Shown here piece by piece: positions 47,555-55,827 of a stretch of DNA of 64,000 nt. The stretch comes from JAOPZW01 sp963851295 (lineage in GTDB: Bacteria > Actinomycetota > Thermoleophilia > Solirubrobacterales > Solirubrobacteraceae), in contig CAWKOS010000010.1 of the NCBI GenBank assembly GCA_963851295.1, forward strand, positions 248,001 through 312,000, written 5' to 3'. The first letter of the stretch is position 1; every line of letters begins with the position of its first letter. The notes under the pieces are model-generated. The model made no database searches, was not told the DNA's origin, and saw nothing but the letters and a program-made list of their open reading frames with translations. The position numbers were made by a program, and so were the translations under genes.

Positions 47555-47831
47555 CCTGCTTCCGCGCCGCCGGGCCGCCGCGCGCCTGATTCCGCGCCGC
47601 CGGGCGGTGCGTCTCCGCTCCGCGTCGGCAGTCGCGAACAGCTCACCGAGGGAGAGAAGCTGCCCCCGCCGGTGCGAACCTGTACGACTTTCCCCCGGAA
47701 TCCGACGAAAAGTCGAAGCAGTTCGGGCCTGGCGCGCCCGGCGCGGCGCGCCGGAGGGCCTCCTCCCTCGGTGAGCTGTTCGCGACCAGCAGCCGGAGCG
47801 GAGAGCGCGGGCCCGGCGGCGCGGAAGCAGG
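47555..47831. repeat. Nested palindromic element between convergent genes (copy 3)
   Basis: A 277-bp palindrome fills the gap between the RodZ-C-like gene and ruvB. Outer arms: a perfect 21-base match, 47555-47575 with 47811-47831 (CCTGCTTCCGCGCCGCCGGG plus one base), with a tandem extra copy of the left arm at 47585-47605 (one mismatch). Then TCTCCGCTCCG (47612-47622 with 47793-47803). Middle arms: a perfect 23-base match, 47631-47653 with 47764-47786, containing GCGAACAGCTCACCGAGG, identical to the 8.8 kb element. An inner imperfect hairpin begins CGAACCTGTACGACTTT at about 47683. Confidence 0.8.
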
Positions 47832-47854
47832 CCGCAGGAGGCGCGCGGCGCGCG

Positions 47855-48871
47855 CTAGAACAGCGCCGCCTCGCGCGGCGGCTCCATCCCGATGTGCTCG
47901 TAGGCCCGCCGGGTCGCCGCCCGCCCGCGCGGGGTGCGCTGGATCAGGCCCTGCTGGAGCAGGTAGGGCTCGTAGACGTCCTCGAGCGTGTCGGCCTCCT
48001 CGTTGACCGCGATCGCCAGGGTCGAGAGGCCGACGGGGCCCCCGGCGAACTGCGAGCAGATCGCGTTGAGGATCTCGCGGTCGAGGCGGTCGAGGCCGAG
48101 CTCGTCGACCTGGAGCATGGTCAGGGCGGCGTCGGCGGCCGCGTCGTCGACCACGCCGCTGCCGCGCACCTCGGCCCAGTCGCGCACGCGCTTGAGCAGG
48201 CGGTTGGCCACGCGGGGCGTCCCGCGCGAGCGCGAGGCGATGGCCCAGGCGCCGCCGTCGGCGAGCGAGACGTCGAGGATCGCCGCCGAGCGGCGCACGA
48301 TCCGCGAGAGGTCCTCGACCCCGTAGGGCTCGAAGCGGTGGTGGATCCCGAAGCGGTCGCGCAGCGGCGTCGTGAGCAGCCCGGCGCGGGTGGTGGCGCC
48401 GATCAGCGTGAAGGGCGGCAGGTCGAGGGTCACGACCTTGGCGCCCGCGCCCTGGCCGATGGTGATCGGCAGCCGCCGGTCCTCCATGGCCGGGTAGAAG
48501 GTCTCCTCGAGCGCCCGGTTGAGCCGGTGGACCTCGTCGACGAAGAACACCGAGCGCGGCTCCAGGGCGGTCAGCAGCGCGGCGATGTCGCCCTTGCGCT
48601 CCAAGGCCGGCCCGGCCGTCTGCACGAACGGCACCTCGAGCTCGGCGGCCACGATCTGCGCCAGCGAGGTCTTGCCGAGCCCGGGCGGTCCGGCCAGCAG
48701 CACGTGGTCGAGCGCCTCACCGCGCGCCGACGCGGCCTCGATCGACACCGCGAGCTGCTCGCGCAGGCCGTCCTGGCCGACGAACTCCTCGAGGTTGCGT
48801 GGGCGCAGCGAGCGCTCGAAGTCGTCCTCGCCGTCGAGAGCACCCGGCGTCTGGATGCGCTCGACGGTCAC
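47855..48871 (-). CDS. ruvB: Holliday junction branch-migration helicase RuvB
   Basis: 338 residues. Walker A GPPGLGKTSLAQ (about 60-71), Walker B FFVDEVHRL, sensor GATTRAGLL and arginine-finger region, then the winged-helix end with TPRGRAATRRAYEHIG. It forms the hexameric motor that drives branch migration with RuvA. The GTG at 48871 overlaps the ruvA stop by 4 bases. Order C-A-B in one tightly overlapping operon. A large palindrome lies immediately after its stop codon and probably ends the transcript. Confidence 0.97.
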   Translation of the reverse strand: MTVERIQTPGALDGEDDFERSLRPRNLEEFVGQDGLREQLAVSIEAASARGEALDHVLLAGPPGLGKTSLAQIVAAELEVPFVQTAGPALERKGDIAALLTALEPRSVFFVDEVHRLNRALEETFYPAMEDRRLPITIGQGAGAKVVTLDLPPFTLIGATTRAGLLTTPLRDRFGIHHRFEPYGVEDLSRIVRRSAAILDVSLADGGAWAIASRSRGTPRVANRLLKRVRDWAEVRGSGVVDDAAADAALTMLQVDELGLDRLDREILNAICSQFAGGPVGLSTLAIAVNEEADTLEDVYEPYLLQQGLIQRTPRGRAATRRAYEHIGMEPPREAALF

Positions 48872-49452
48872 GAGCGCGCCCCGCGCAGCGCGCTGGCCAG
48901 CAGCTCCTCGGCCGTCTCGCCCTCGGCGCCGTCGAGCAGCGCCTGCGCCTCGGCGGGCGCGAAGCCGAGCTCGAGCAGCCCGTCGCGGGCGACGTGGCGC
49001 GGGTCGTCGCCGCGCGTGACGGTGATCGGCGCCTCGATCGCCGCGTCGACGCCGACCTTCTCGCGCAGCTCGACCACGATCCGCTCGGCCGTGCGCTTGC
49101 CGATGCCGGGCACGGCCTGCAGGCGCGCGGCGTCGCCGGCCACCAGCGCCGCCACCAGCTCGCGCGGCGTCCCGCCGCTGAGGACCGCGAGCGCCACCTT
49201 CGGCCCCACCGACTGCACGCCGATGAGGGCAAGGAAGAGGTCGCGCTCCTCCTCGGTGGCGAAGCCGTACAGGGCCAGCGCGTCGTCGCGCACCACGAGG
49301 TGGGTGTGAAGCGACACGGCCCGCCCCACCCCCGGGACCTGGCGCAGCGTCTCGGTGGAGACGGCCAGCCGGTAGCCGACGCCGCCCGCCGTCTCGATGA
49401 CGACGTGATCCGGGCGGCGGACCGCCACCTCGCCGGCGACGAGCGCGATCAT
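48868..49452 (-). CDS. ruvA: Holliday junction DNA-binding protein RuvA
   Basis: 194 residues, standard length. OB-fold domain I (MIALVAGEVAVRRPDHVVIE), helix-hairpin-helix motifs (LIGVQSVGPKVALAVL and LQAVPGIGKRTAERIVVEL) and the small domain III (LLELGFAPAEAQALLDGA) that contacts RuvB. The tetramer holds the junction open for branch migration. Linked to ruvC by an ATGA and to ruvB by a GTGA overlap, so all three are produced in fixed ratio. Confidence 0.96.
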   Translation of the reverse strand: MIALVAGEVAVRRPDHVVIETAGGVGYRLAVSTETLRQVPGVGRAVSLHTHLVVRDDALALYGFATEEERDLFLALIGVQSVGPKVALAVLSGGTPRELVAALVAGDAARLQAVPGIGKRTAERIVVELREKVGVDAAIEAPITVTRGDDPRHVARDGLLELGFAPAEAQALLDGAEGETAEELLASALRGARS

Positions 49453-49943
49453 CCCGCGAGCGCCGCCGCGGCCAGCGGCGCGTGGTTGGCGTGGCAGATG
49501 GCGACCGCGAGCGCGTCGGCGGCGTGGTCGGGCCTGGGGACCTCGGGCAGCGAGAGCAGCGCCTGCACCATCCGGGCGACCTGCCCCTTGTCGGCGCGCC
49601 CCGCGCCGCAGACGGCGCCCTTGACCTGCTGGGGCGTGTAGTCGACGCAGCCCACCCCGCGCTGGCCGGCCGCGAGCAGCACCACGCCCCGTGCCTGTCC
49701 GACCGCGAAAGCTGTGCGAACGTTCTGACCGAAAAAGAGTGCTTCAAGGGCGACGGCATCCGGGCGGTGCTCGTCCATCAGGTCGCCCAGGCGCTCGTGG
49801 AGCGTCGCCAGCCGCCGCTCCGGCGCGAGGCCAGCGGCGGTGGTGATCAACCCGCCGTCGGTGGCCACGAGCCGATGGCCACGGCGCGCGACGACGCCGA
49901 AGCCGCAGTTGGCCAGGCCGGGATCGATGCCGAGGACGACCAT
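49449..49943 (-). CDS. ruvC: Crossover junction endonuclease RuvC
   Basis: 164 residues with the RNase-H-like active site: Asp7 (VLGIDPGLANCGFGVV), Glu66 or so in ALEALFFGQNVRTAFAVGQA, and the acidic pair in PRPDHAADALAVAIC. It resolves Holliday junctions. The ATG at 49943 gives the canonical N-terminus. In many actinobacteria yebC lies directly upstream of ruvC; here they are 4.4 kb apart, separated by a signalling block and an exporter. Confidence 0.96.
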   Translation of the reverse strand: MVVLGIDPGLANCGFGVVARRGHRLVATDGGLITTAAGLAPERRLATLHERLGDLMDEHRPDAVALEALFFGQNVRTAFAVGQARGVVLLAAGQRGVGCVDYTPQQVKGAVCGAGRADKGQVARMVQALLSLPEVPRPDHAADALAVAICHANHAPLAAAALAG

Positions 49944-50066
49944 CGCCTCGGCATTCTCCGTGCGGGACCGGATGCCTTCCCGGGCGCGCCGGCCCGGGCG
50001 GTGGCGGGCCCCCGATCATCCGTCCACCCCCTCAATGGGAACCTCCATCGCACCGATGAGGCGGTC

Positions 50067-51242
50067 GTGCTGCTGTGGGGTGACCGGACGGAGCTGCGCC
50101 GTGCGCTGGCCGACGCCCGCGCCCGCCTCGCCGGACTCGAGGCTCAGCTCGCCGACCGCGCCCGCACCGACGGCCGCACCGGGGTCCTCACCCTCGAGGC
50201 CTTCCGCGGCGACGCCGGCGCCGTCCTCGAGCACGCGGCCGCGGCCGAGCAGCCCGCCTCGCTCGCGCTCGTCGACATCGACGGCTTCCGCTCGCTCAAC
50301 GCCCGCCGCGGCCCCGCCGGCGGCGACGCGGCCCTGCGTGCGGTCGCCGAGCGCCTGAAGGTCCTCACGCGCGCGTCTGACGTCATCGGCCGCACCGGCG
50401 CCGACGAGATCGCCGTCCTCATGCCCGGCACCCCGATCGCGGGCGCCCGCACCTGCTGCGAGCGCCTCATCGCCGAGCTCGAGCGCACCGACATCCCGCG
50501 CGCCGGCTTCATCACCGTCTCGGCCGGCGTGGCCACCCACCGCGCCGGCATCACGATCGAGAGCCTGCTCGCCGCCGCCGCCCGCGGCCTGGATCGCGCC
50601 CGCGCCGACGGCGGCGCCCGCGCGGCGGCCCGGCCCGCCGAGGGCGGCGTCGATCCCTTCCGCGCGCAGTCGCACGTCATCGATGCCCTCGTCACCGCCC
50701 TGCTCGAGCGCGACCGCTACACGGGCGAGCACTCGGCCTTCGTCGTCGACATGGCCAAGACCGTCGCCATCGCGCTCGGCCTGGACGAGGTCGAGGTCGA
50801 GCGCATCGGCCACGCCGCGCTGCTGCACGACATCGGCAAGGTCGCGATGCCCGACCAGATCCTCAACAAGACCGGGCCGCTCGCCGGCGAGGAGTGGGTG
50901 CGCATGCGCGAGCACCCCGTCATCGGCGAGCGGATCCTGCGCTCGATCCCCGGGATGGGGTCGGTGGCCCGGATCGTCCGCCACGAGCACGAGCGCTTCG
51001 ACGGCTCGGGCTACCCCGACGGCCTGGCGGGCGACGCGATCCCGCTCGGGAGCCGGATCATCCTCGCCTGCGACGCCTACCACGCGATGACCTCCGACCG
51101 CTCCTACCGCTCCGGGATGGGCCACGAGGCCGCCGTCGCCGAGCTCGTGAGCTGCTCGGGCACGCAGTTCGACCCGCGCGTCGTCGCCGCCCTGGTCAGC
51201 TACCTGGGCCAGGGCCAGCCGCGCTTCACGACGCCGCGCTGA
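50067..51242 (+). CDS. Degenerate GGDEF / HD-GYP signalling protein
   Basis: 391 residues. A coiled segment (TELRRALADARARLAGLEAQ) leads to a GGDEF-like domain (about 35-180) whose active-site loop reads GADEI instead of GGDEF, so cyclase activity is doubtful and it may only bind nucleotide. The second half is an HD-GYP phosphodiesterase with the metal ligands HDIGKVAMPD, the HEHERFDGSGYPDGL signature and ACDAYHAMTSDRSYR. It likely degrades c-di-GMP. The GTG at 50067 is chosen because it begins just before the coiled segment; further upstream GTG codons exist. Its end overlaps the convergent TetR gene by 17 bases. Confidence 0.85.
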   Translation: MLLWGDRTELRRALADARARLAGLEAQLADRARTDGRTGVLTLEAFRGDAGAVLEHAAAAEQPASLALVDIDGFRSLNARRGPAGGDAALRAVAERLKVLTRASDVIGRTGADEIAVLMPGTPIAGARTCCERLIAELERTDIPRAGFITVSAGVATHRAGITIESLLAAAARGLDRARADGGARAAARPAEGGVDPFRAQSHVIDALVTALLERDRYTGEHSAFVVDMAKTVAIALGLDEVEVERIGHAALLHDIGKVAMPDQILNKTGPLAGEEWVRMREHPVIGERILRSIPGMGSVARIVRHEHERFDGSGYPDGLAGDAIPLGSRIILACDAYHAMTSDRSYRSGMGHEAAVAELVSCSGTQFDPRVVAALVSYLGQGQPRFTTPR

Positions 51243-51837
51243 CGCGCAGGCGGTCCAGGCCGGTCCAGCAGAACTCCATCGCGCGCTCGACGAGCTCCGC
51301 GCGCGGGACGTCGCGGTGCTCCTCCCACCAGTTGGCCAGGGCCTGCAGGGCGCCCGAGAGCAGCGCGGCGTGGATCTCGATCGCCCGCCGGTCGCGCGAC
51401 GCGTCCGGATCGGAGGCGATGAGGGCCGCGATGACCGCGGTCGCCTGCGCCTGCACGCGCGCGATGAGGTCTCCGACCTCCGGGTCGGCGGCGTCGCGGA
51501 AGAGCGCGCGCCAGGCCTCGCGGTGCTCCTCCACGAAGGACAGGAAGGCGTCGATGCCGCCGCGCAGGCGCTGCTCGCCGGGCAGGCCGGCGGCCGCGTT
51601 GGCCTGCAGGCGGCTGAAGATCTCCTCGACGTGGGCCTCGACGAGCGAGGCGTGCAGCTCGCGCTTGGAGGCGAAGTGCTCGTAGATGAGCGCCTTGGAG
51701 ATGCCCGCGCCCTGGGCGATGTCCTCGAGCGCGGCGCCGTGGTAGCCGCGGGCGCCGAAGACCTCCTCGGCGGAGGCCAGGATCGCCGCGCGCCGCTGAG
51801 CGGCCGGCATCCGCCGGCGAGGGGCTGGCGTGGCCAT
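51226..51837 (-). CDS. TetR-family regulator
   Basis: 203 residues. The helix-turn-helix is at about 15-60 (RRAAILASAEEVFGARGYHG, AGISKALIYEHFASKRELHA), followed by an all-helical ligand domain (FVEEHREAWRALFRDAADPE). It lies 24 bases from the divergent adenylate cyclase and shares an overlapping -10 box with it, so each binding event at its own promoter would also affect the cyclase. Minus-strand TATGGT is 6 bases before the ATG at 51837. The ligand is unknown. Confidence 0.87.
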   Translation of the reverse strand: MATPAPRRRMPAAQRRAAILASAEEVFGARGYHGAALEDIAQGAGISKALIYEHFASKRELHASLVEAHVEEIFSRLQANAAAGLPGEQRLRGGIDAFLSFVEEHREAWRALFRDAADPEVGDLIARVQAQATAVIAALIASDPDASRDRRAIEIHAALLSGALQALANWWEEHRDVPRAELVERAMEFCWTGLDRLRVSAAS

Positions 51838-51843
51838 CGCTTC

Positions 51844-51853
51844 ACCATAAGCT
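51844..51853. promoter_or_regulatory. Overlapping divergent -10 boxes (ACCATAAGCT)
   Basis: Plus-strand TAAGCT (51848-51853) lies 8 bases before the cyclase GTG at 51862. Minus-strand TATGGT (51844-51849) lies 6 bases before the TetR ATG at 51837. The two hexamers share TA, the same geometry as at 14100-14109. Confidence 0.5.
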
Positions 51854-51861
51854 AGGCGGCT

Positions 51862-52992
51862 GTGGGGATCGACTTCGCGGCGGAAGGGCTGCTCGACGGG
51901 CTCGAGGGCGAGGCGCGGGCGGCGCGCCTGGAGCTGCTCGAGCAGCTCGCGGCCGAGGGCGTCGAGCTCGCGGAGCTGCGCGCCGCCAGCCGCGACGGGC
52001 GCCTGCTGTTCGTCGGCGCCGAGCGCGCCATGGGCGGCCCGGCGCTCTACTCCACGCGCGACGTCGGCGAGCGCGTCGGCGTCGACCCGGCCTTCCTGCT
52101 GGCCCTGCGCCGCGCCCACGGCCTGCCGGTGCCCGAGGTCGACGACGTCGTCTGCACCGAGGTCGACATCGAGGCCGGGCGGATCGCTCGCCAGTTCCTC
52201 GACGCCGGCGTCGACGAGGCCCAGCAGCTCGCGGTCGTTCGCGTCATGGGCCACGGCCTGGCGCAGACGGCCGAGGCGATGCGCACCGCCGTCCTGCAGC
52301 TCGTCATCGAGCCGGGGGTCAGCGAGGCCGAGCTGACGCGCCGCTACGCCGAGCGCGTGGCGAGCTTCATGCCGATGGTCGGCCCGATGCTCGACTACAT
52401 GGTGCGCCTGCACCTGCGCCAGTCCGTGCGCACGGAGGCGATCAACGCCGCCGAGCGCGAGGCGGGCCGCCTGCCCGGGGCGCGCGAGGTCACCGTCTGC
52501 TTCGCCGACCTCGTCGGCTTCACGCGCCTGGGCGAGCAGGTGGCGCCCGACGAGCTCGGGCGCGTGGCCCAGCGGCTGGTCGAGCTGACCTCCGAGCGCC
52601 TGCGCGGCGAGGCGCGCCTGGTCAAGACGATCGGCGACGCCGCGATGCTCGTCTCCCCCGACGCCGGCGCGCTGCTGGGCCTCGCGCTCGACCTCGTCGA
52701 CGCCGCCGACGCCGAGGGGGCCGACTTCCCGCAGCTGCGCGTCGGGATGGCCGCGGGCCCGGCCCTCAGCCGCGCCGGCGACTGGTTCGGGCGCCCCGTC
52801 AACATCGCCAGCCGCGTCACCGCGATCGCACGGCCGGGCAGCGTCCTCGCCACCCGCGAGGTGCGCGACGACGCGGGCGAGGAGTACCGCTGGTCGTCGG
52901 CCGGCGCGCGCTCGCTGAAGGGCGTCGACGGCCCGGTGCGGCTCTATCGCGCGCGGCGGCTGGCCGGCGAGGACGAGGAGCGGGCGGCCTAG
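51862..52992 (+). CDS. Class III adenylate/guanylate cyclase with N-terminal regulatory domain
   Basis: 376 residues. The first 190 are a helical regulatory domain like that of mycobacterial Rv1264 (MerR-like LYSTRDVGERVGVDPAFLLA, then ELTRRYAERVASFMPMVGPM), where it confers pH-sensitive autoinhibition. Residues about 205-370 are the cyclase homology domain: VCFADLVGFTRLGEQ (metal Asp), KTIGDAAMLV (second metal Asp) and NIASRVTAIARPG. The last acts at a dimer interface. It probably makes cAMP, although one substrate-defining residue is not securely placed here. The GTG at 51862 has TAAGCT 8 bases upstream. Convergent with an MFS gene, overlapping by 4 bases. Confidence 0.88.
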   Translation: MGIDFAAEGLLDGLEGEARAARLELLEQLAAEGVELAELRAASRDGRLLFVGAERAMGGPALYSTRDVGERVGVDPAFLLALRRAHGLPVPEVDDVVCTEVDIEAGRIARQFLDAGVDEAQQLAVVRVMGHGLAQTAEAMRTAVLQLVIEPGVSEAELTRRYAERVASFMPMVGPMLDYMVRLHLRQSVRTEAINAAEREAGRLPGAREVTVCFADLVGFTRLGEQVAPDELGRVAQRLVELTSERLRGEARLVKTIGDAAMLVSPDAGALLGLALDLVDAADAEGADFPQLRVGMAAGPALSRAGDWFGRPVNIASRVTAIARPGSVLATREVRDDAGEEYRWSSAGARSLKGVDGPVRLYRARRLAGEDEERAA

Positions 52993-54356
52993 CGCCCGCC
53001 GGTGCCGACGGTCGGCTTCGAGCCCGTGAAGCGCGGCTCGGACGGCGTCGGCGCGGTCGACGGCTGCTCGGGCGCCACGGGCGGCGGGCGCCGAACGGCG
53101 CGCACCGACGGCTGAACCAGCCACGCCAGCGCCGCGAGCAGGCCGAGCGCGCTCATCCAGCGCAGCGTCGCCTCCAGGCCGATGGCGTCGGCGATCGGCC
53201 CGCAGATCGCCATCCCCAGCGGCATCAGGCCCATCGAGACCGTGAAGTCGTAGGCGCTGACGCGAGAGACCGCGCGCGCGGGCACCTGCTCCTGGATGCT
53301 CAGGTCCCAGAGCGTGAAGAAGAGCGCCACGCAGACACCGGCGAGCAGCTCGAGCGCGGCGATGCCGACGGTGCCCAGGCCGCTGCCGATGATCGCCGCC
53401 TGGGTGCTGGCGCCGACGAGCGCCGCGGCGGCCATGAGCACGGGCCGGCGCAGGGGGATGCGCATCGCGACGACGTTGCCCGCCACCCCGCCGATCCCGA
53501 AGCAGGCGACGATCGCCGCCCAGCTCGAGGCGCCGTCGAGCCGCTCCGCGGCGAGCGCCGGGCCGAGCACGAAGACGGCCGGGAGCACGAAGACGTGGTA
53601 GGCGCTGAGCGCGACGAGGCCCCACTGCAGCCACGCGCGCGAGCGGACCTCGTGCCAGCCCGAGCGCAGGCCGGCGAGGAACGACTCGGGCTCGTCGTCG
53701 TCGGCGACCGCCACCGCCGCGGGCGCCGCCTGCGGCCGCAGCCGCGCCAGGCACAAGGCGCTGATCGCGAAGGTCGCCGCGTCGACGGCGATCGCCTCGC
53801 CCGAGCCCGCGGTGACGACGAGCAGGCCGGCGATCGCCGGGCCCGCGACGCTCGCGATGCTGCGCGTGAGCGAGAGCAGCGCGTTGGCCTCCTGCAGCTG
53901 CGGCGCCTCGACGGTCTGCGGGATGAGGCCGATGAGGGCCGGCATGAACACGGCGCTCGCCGTGCCGTAGACGAAGGAGAGCACGACGAGCATCCAGAGG
54001 TCGGCCGCGCCGGTGATCAGAAGCGTCGCGGTGATCGTCTGCACGATCGCCCGCGCGACGTCGGAGGCGAGCATGACCTCGCGGCGCCCGATGCGGTCGG
54101 CCCAGACGCCGCCGGCCAGCGCGAAGAGCGCGAACGGGATGCCGCCGGCGGCGAGGACGATGCCCAGGTCGGTCGCCGAGCCCAGGCCGAGGACGGCGAA
54201 GGCGATGGCCACCGGGGTGATGCGGTCGCCGATGACCGACAGCGCCTGGCCCCAGAAGAGCAGGCGGAAGGGACCGCGCTCGCGCAGCGGCATGGGCAGC
54301 CTGCGCTGTGCCCCACCCGACCGCATGGCCGCGGGAGCGTAGCGCTCGTCGGCCAC
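52989..54356 (-). CDS. MFS transporter (EntS/MFS_3-like exporter)
   Basis: 455 residues with about 12 hydrophobic segments. It has the MFS loop motif GGVWADRIGRREVML (about 82-96), RSIASVAGPAIAGLLV, and the second-half stretch FGIGGVAGNVVAMRIPLRR. The pattern fits the MFS_3 (EntS-like) drug or siderophore exporters. The tail (about 420-455) is Pro/Thr-rich and cytoplasmic. The GTG at 54356 lies 9 bases after the yebC stop on the same strand, so the two are probably co-transcribed; the ATG at 54326 would also be possible. Substrate unknown. Confidence 0.85.
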   Translation of the reverse strand: MADERYAPAAMRSGGAQRRLPMPLRERGPFRLLFWGQALSVIGDRITPVAIAFAVLGLGSATDLGIVLAAGGIPFALFALAGGVWADRIGRREVMLASDVARAIVQTITATLLITGAADLWMLVVLSFVYGTASAVFMPALIGLIPQTVEAPQLQEANALLSLTRSIASVAGPAIAGLLVVTAGSGEAIAVDAATFAISALCLARLRPQAAPAAVAVADDDEPESFLAGLRSGWHEVRSRAWLQWGLVALSAYHVFVLPAVFVLGPALAAERLDGASSWAAIVACFGIGGVAGNVVAMRIPLRRPVLMAAAALVGASTQAAIIGSGLGTVGIAALELLAGVCVALFFTLWDLSIQEQVPARAVSRVSAYDFTVSMGLMPLGMAICGPIADAIGLEATLRWMSALGLLAALAWLVQPSVRAVRRPPPVAPEQPSTAPTPSEPRFTGSKPTVGTGGR

Positions 54357-54365
54357 GCGCTCTAC

Positions 54366-55115
54366 CTAACCGGCCACACGTTCGAGGACGGCCGCGTCGA
54401 CGTCGAAGTTCGCGTGGACCTCGTTGACGTCGTCGTTGTCCTCGAGGGCGTCGATGAGGCGCATCAGCTTGGTCGCGACGTCCTCGTCGATCGGGACCTG
54501 GGTCTTCGGGTGCTGGGCGATCTCGGAGGACTCGAGCTCGACGCCGGCGCCCTCGAGGGCGGCGCGGACCGCAGTCAGGTCGGAGGGCTCGGTCAGGATC
54601 TCGAAGACGTCGTCGTCGACCGCGACGTCCAGCGCGCCCGCCTCGATCGCGGGGAGCAGGTCGTCCTCCGCGTAGCGGTTGGCGTCGACGACGATCACGC
54701 CGCGCTTGTCGAAGAGGTAGGCCACCGAGCCGGGCTCGCCGAGGTTGCCGCCGTGCTTGGAGAACAGGTGGCGGACCTCGGAGCCCGTGCGGTTGCGGTT
54801 GTCGGTGAGCGCGTCGACGAGCAGCGCGACGCCGCCCGGGCCGTAGCCCTCGTAGAGCACCGCCTCGAGCGCCTCGGCGTCGGCCCCCTCGCCGGTGCCC
54901 TTGGCGATCGCGCGCTCGATGTTGTCCTTGGGCATCGACGCGTCTTTCGCCTTCTGGACCGCGAGCGCGAGCGCGGGGTTCGAGTCCGCGTCTCCCCCGC
55001 CGTCCTTCGCCGCCACCGTGATCGCGCGCGCGAGCTTCGTGAAGAGCTTGCCGCGGCGCGCGTCGACGATCGCCTTCTTGTGCTTGATCCCCGCCCACTT
55101 GGAATGACCGGCCAT
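54366..55115 (-). CDS. yebC: YebC/PmpR-family protein
   Basis: 249 residues, usual length. MAGHSKWAGIKHKKAIVDAR at the start, GKLFTKLARAITVAAK, NIERAIAKGTGEG, YEGYGPGGVALLVD and DALEDNDDVNEVHANFD are all diagnostic. Family members act as transcriptional regulators or, as shown for some, relieve ribosome stalling at proline-rich sequences. The start is set at the ATG at 55115 both by family alignment and by minus-strand TAGCAT 7 bases upstream; the ORF is open to 55163. Confidence 0.96.
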   Translation of the reverse strand: MAGHSKWAGIKHKKAIVDARRGKLFTKLARAITVAAKDGGGDADSNPALALAVQKAKDASMPKDNIERAIAKGTGEGADAEALEAVLYEGYGPGGVALLVDALTDNRNRTGSEVRHLFSKHGGNLGEPGSVAYLFDKRGVIVVDANRYAEDDLLPAIEAGALDVAVDDDVFEILTEPSDLTAVRAALEGAGVELESSEIAQHPKTQVPIDEDVATKLMRLIDALEDNDDVNEVHANFDVDAAVLERVAG

Positions 55116-55122
55116 GCCGCCG

Positions 55123-55128
55123 ATGCTA
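55123..55128 (-). promoter_or_regulatory. -10 box (TAGCAT), leaderless yebC start
   Basis: Minus-strand TAGCAT ends 7 bases before the ATG at 55115, agreeing with the family N-terminus. Confidence 0.45.
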
Positions 55129-55135
55129 GCGGCCG

Positions 55136-55141
55136 TAGGAT
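55136..55141 (+). promoter_or_regulatory. -10 box (TAGGAT), leaderless hydrolase start
   Basis: TAGGAT ends 8 bases before the ATG at 55150. It lies 8 bases from the yebC -10 box on the other strand. Confidence 0.4.
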
Positions 55142-55149
55142 GCGCAGCC

Positions 55150-55827
55150 ATGCCCGCTGACACGACGGTCGTGCTCGTCCACGGGGCCTGGCACGGGGCC
55201 TGGTGCTGGGACGGCGTCGCGGCGCTCCTGAGCGCCGACGGCGTCCCCGTCGTCGCCCTCGACCTGCCCAGCGTGGTCTCCGGCGGGGACCTCTACACCG
55301 ACGCCAGGGCGCTCGGCGACGTGCTCGCGGACACCCCCGGCGACAAGGTCGTCGTCGGGCACTCCTATGGGGGCCTGGTGGTGACCGAGGGCGCCGGGAG
55401 CGCCGAGGGCGTGCGCCACCTCGTCTACCTCACGGCCTTCATGCTCGACGAGGGCTCCTCGCTCGTCGACGTGGTCGGCACGACGCCGCCCGACTGGCAG
55501 GTCCCGGGCGCCGGCGGGACGACGCTGACCGTCGAATGGCCCGAGCGCGTCTTCTACAACACGAGCCCGCCGGAGGCCGCCGCCGCGGCGGCCGCGCGGC
55601 TGCGCCCGCACACCACCGCGTCCTTCACCCAGCCGGTGCGCACCGCCGCCTGGCGCTCGGTGCCCTCGACCTACGTGATCTGCGACCGCGACCAGGCCAT
55701 TCCGGTGCCCGCGCAGGAGGCGATGTCCGCGAACGCGGGGACCGTGCTGCGGATGGACAGCGACCACTCGCCGTTCCTGACCGACCCGGAGCGGACGGCG
55801 GAGATCATCCGCGGCGCGCTGCCGTGA
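55150..55827 (+). CDS. Alpha/beta hydrolase (esterase-like)
   Basis: 225 residues. TTVVLVHGAWHGAWCWDGVA at the start (oxyanion HG), nucleophile Ser in VVGHSYGGLVV (about 76-86), acid region YVICDRDQAIP and catalytic His in MDSDHSPFL near the end. The AWHGAWCWD segment is typical of the salicylate-esterase/hydroxynitrile-lyase-like subgroup common in actinobacteria. Cytosolic, no signal peptide. The start at 55150 rather than 55114 is supported by a -10 box and by the family N-terminus. It overlaps the convergent glycosyltransferase by 23 bases. Confidence 0.9.
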   Translation: MPADTTVVLVHGAWHGAWCWDGVAALLSADGVPVVALDLPSVVSGGDLYTDARALGDVLADTPGDKVVVGHSYGGLVVTEGAGSAEGVRHLVYLTAFMLDEGSSLVDVVGTTPPDWQVPGAGGTTLTVEWPERVFYNTSPPEAAAAAAARLRPHTTASFTQPVRTAAWRSVPSTYVICDRDQAIPVPAQEAMSANAGTVLRMDSDHSPFLTDPERTAEIIRGALP

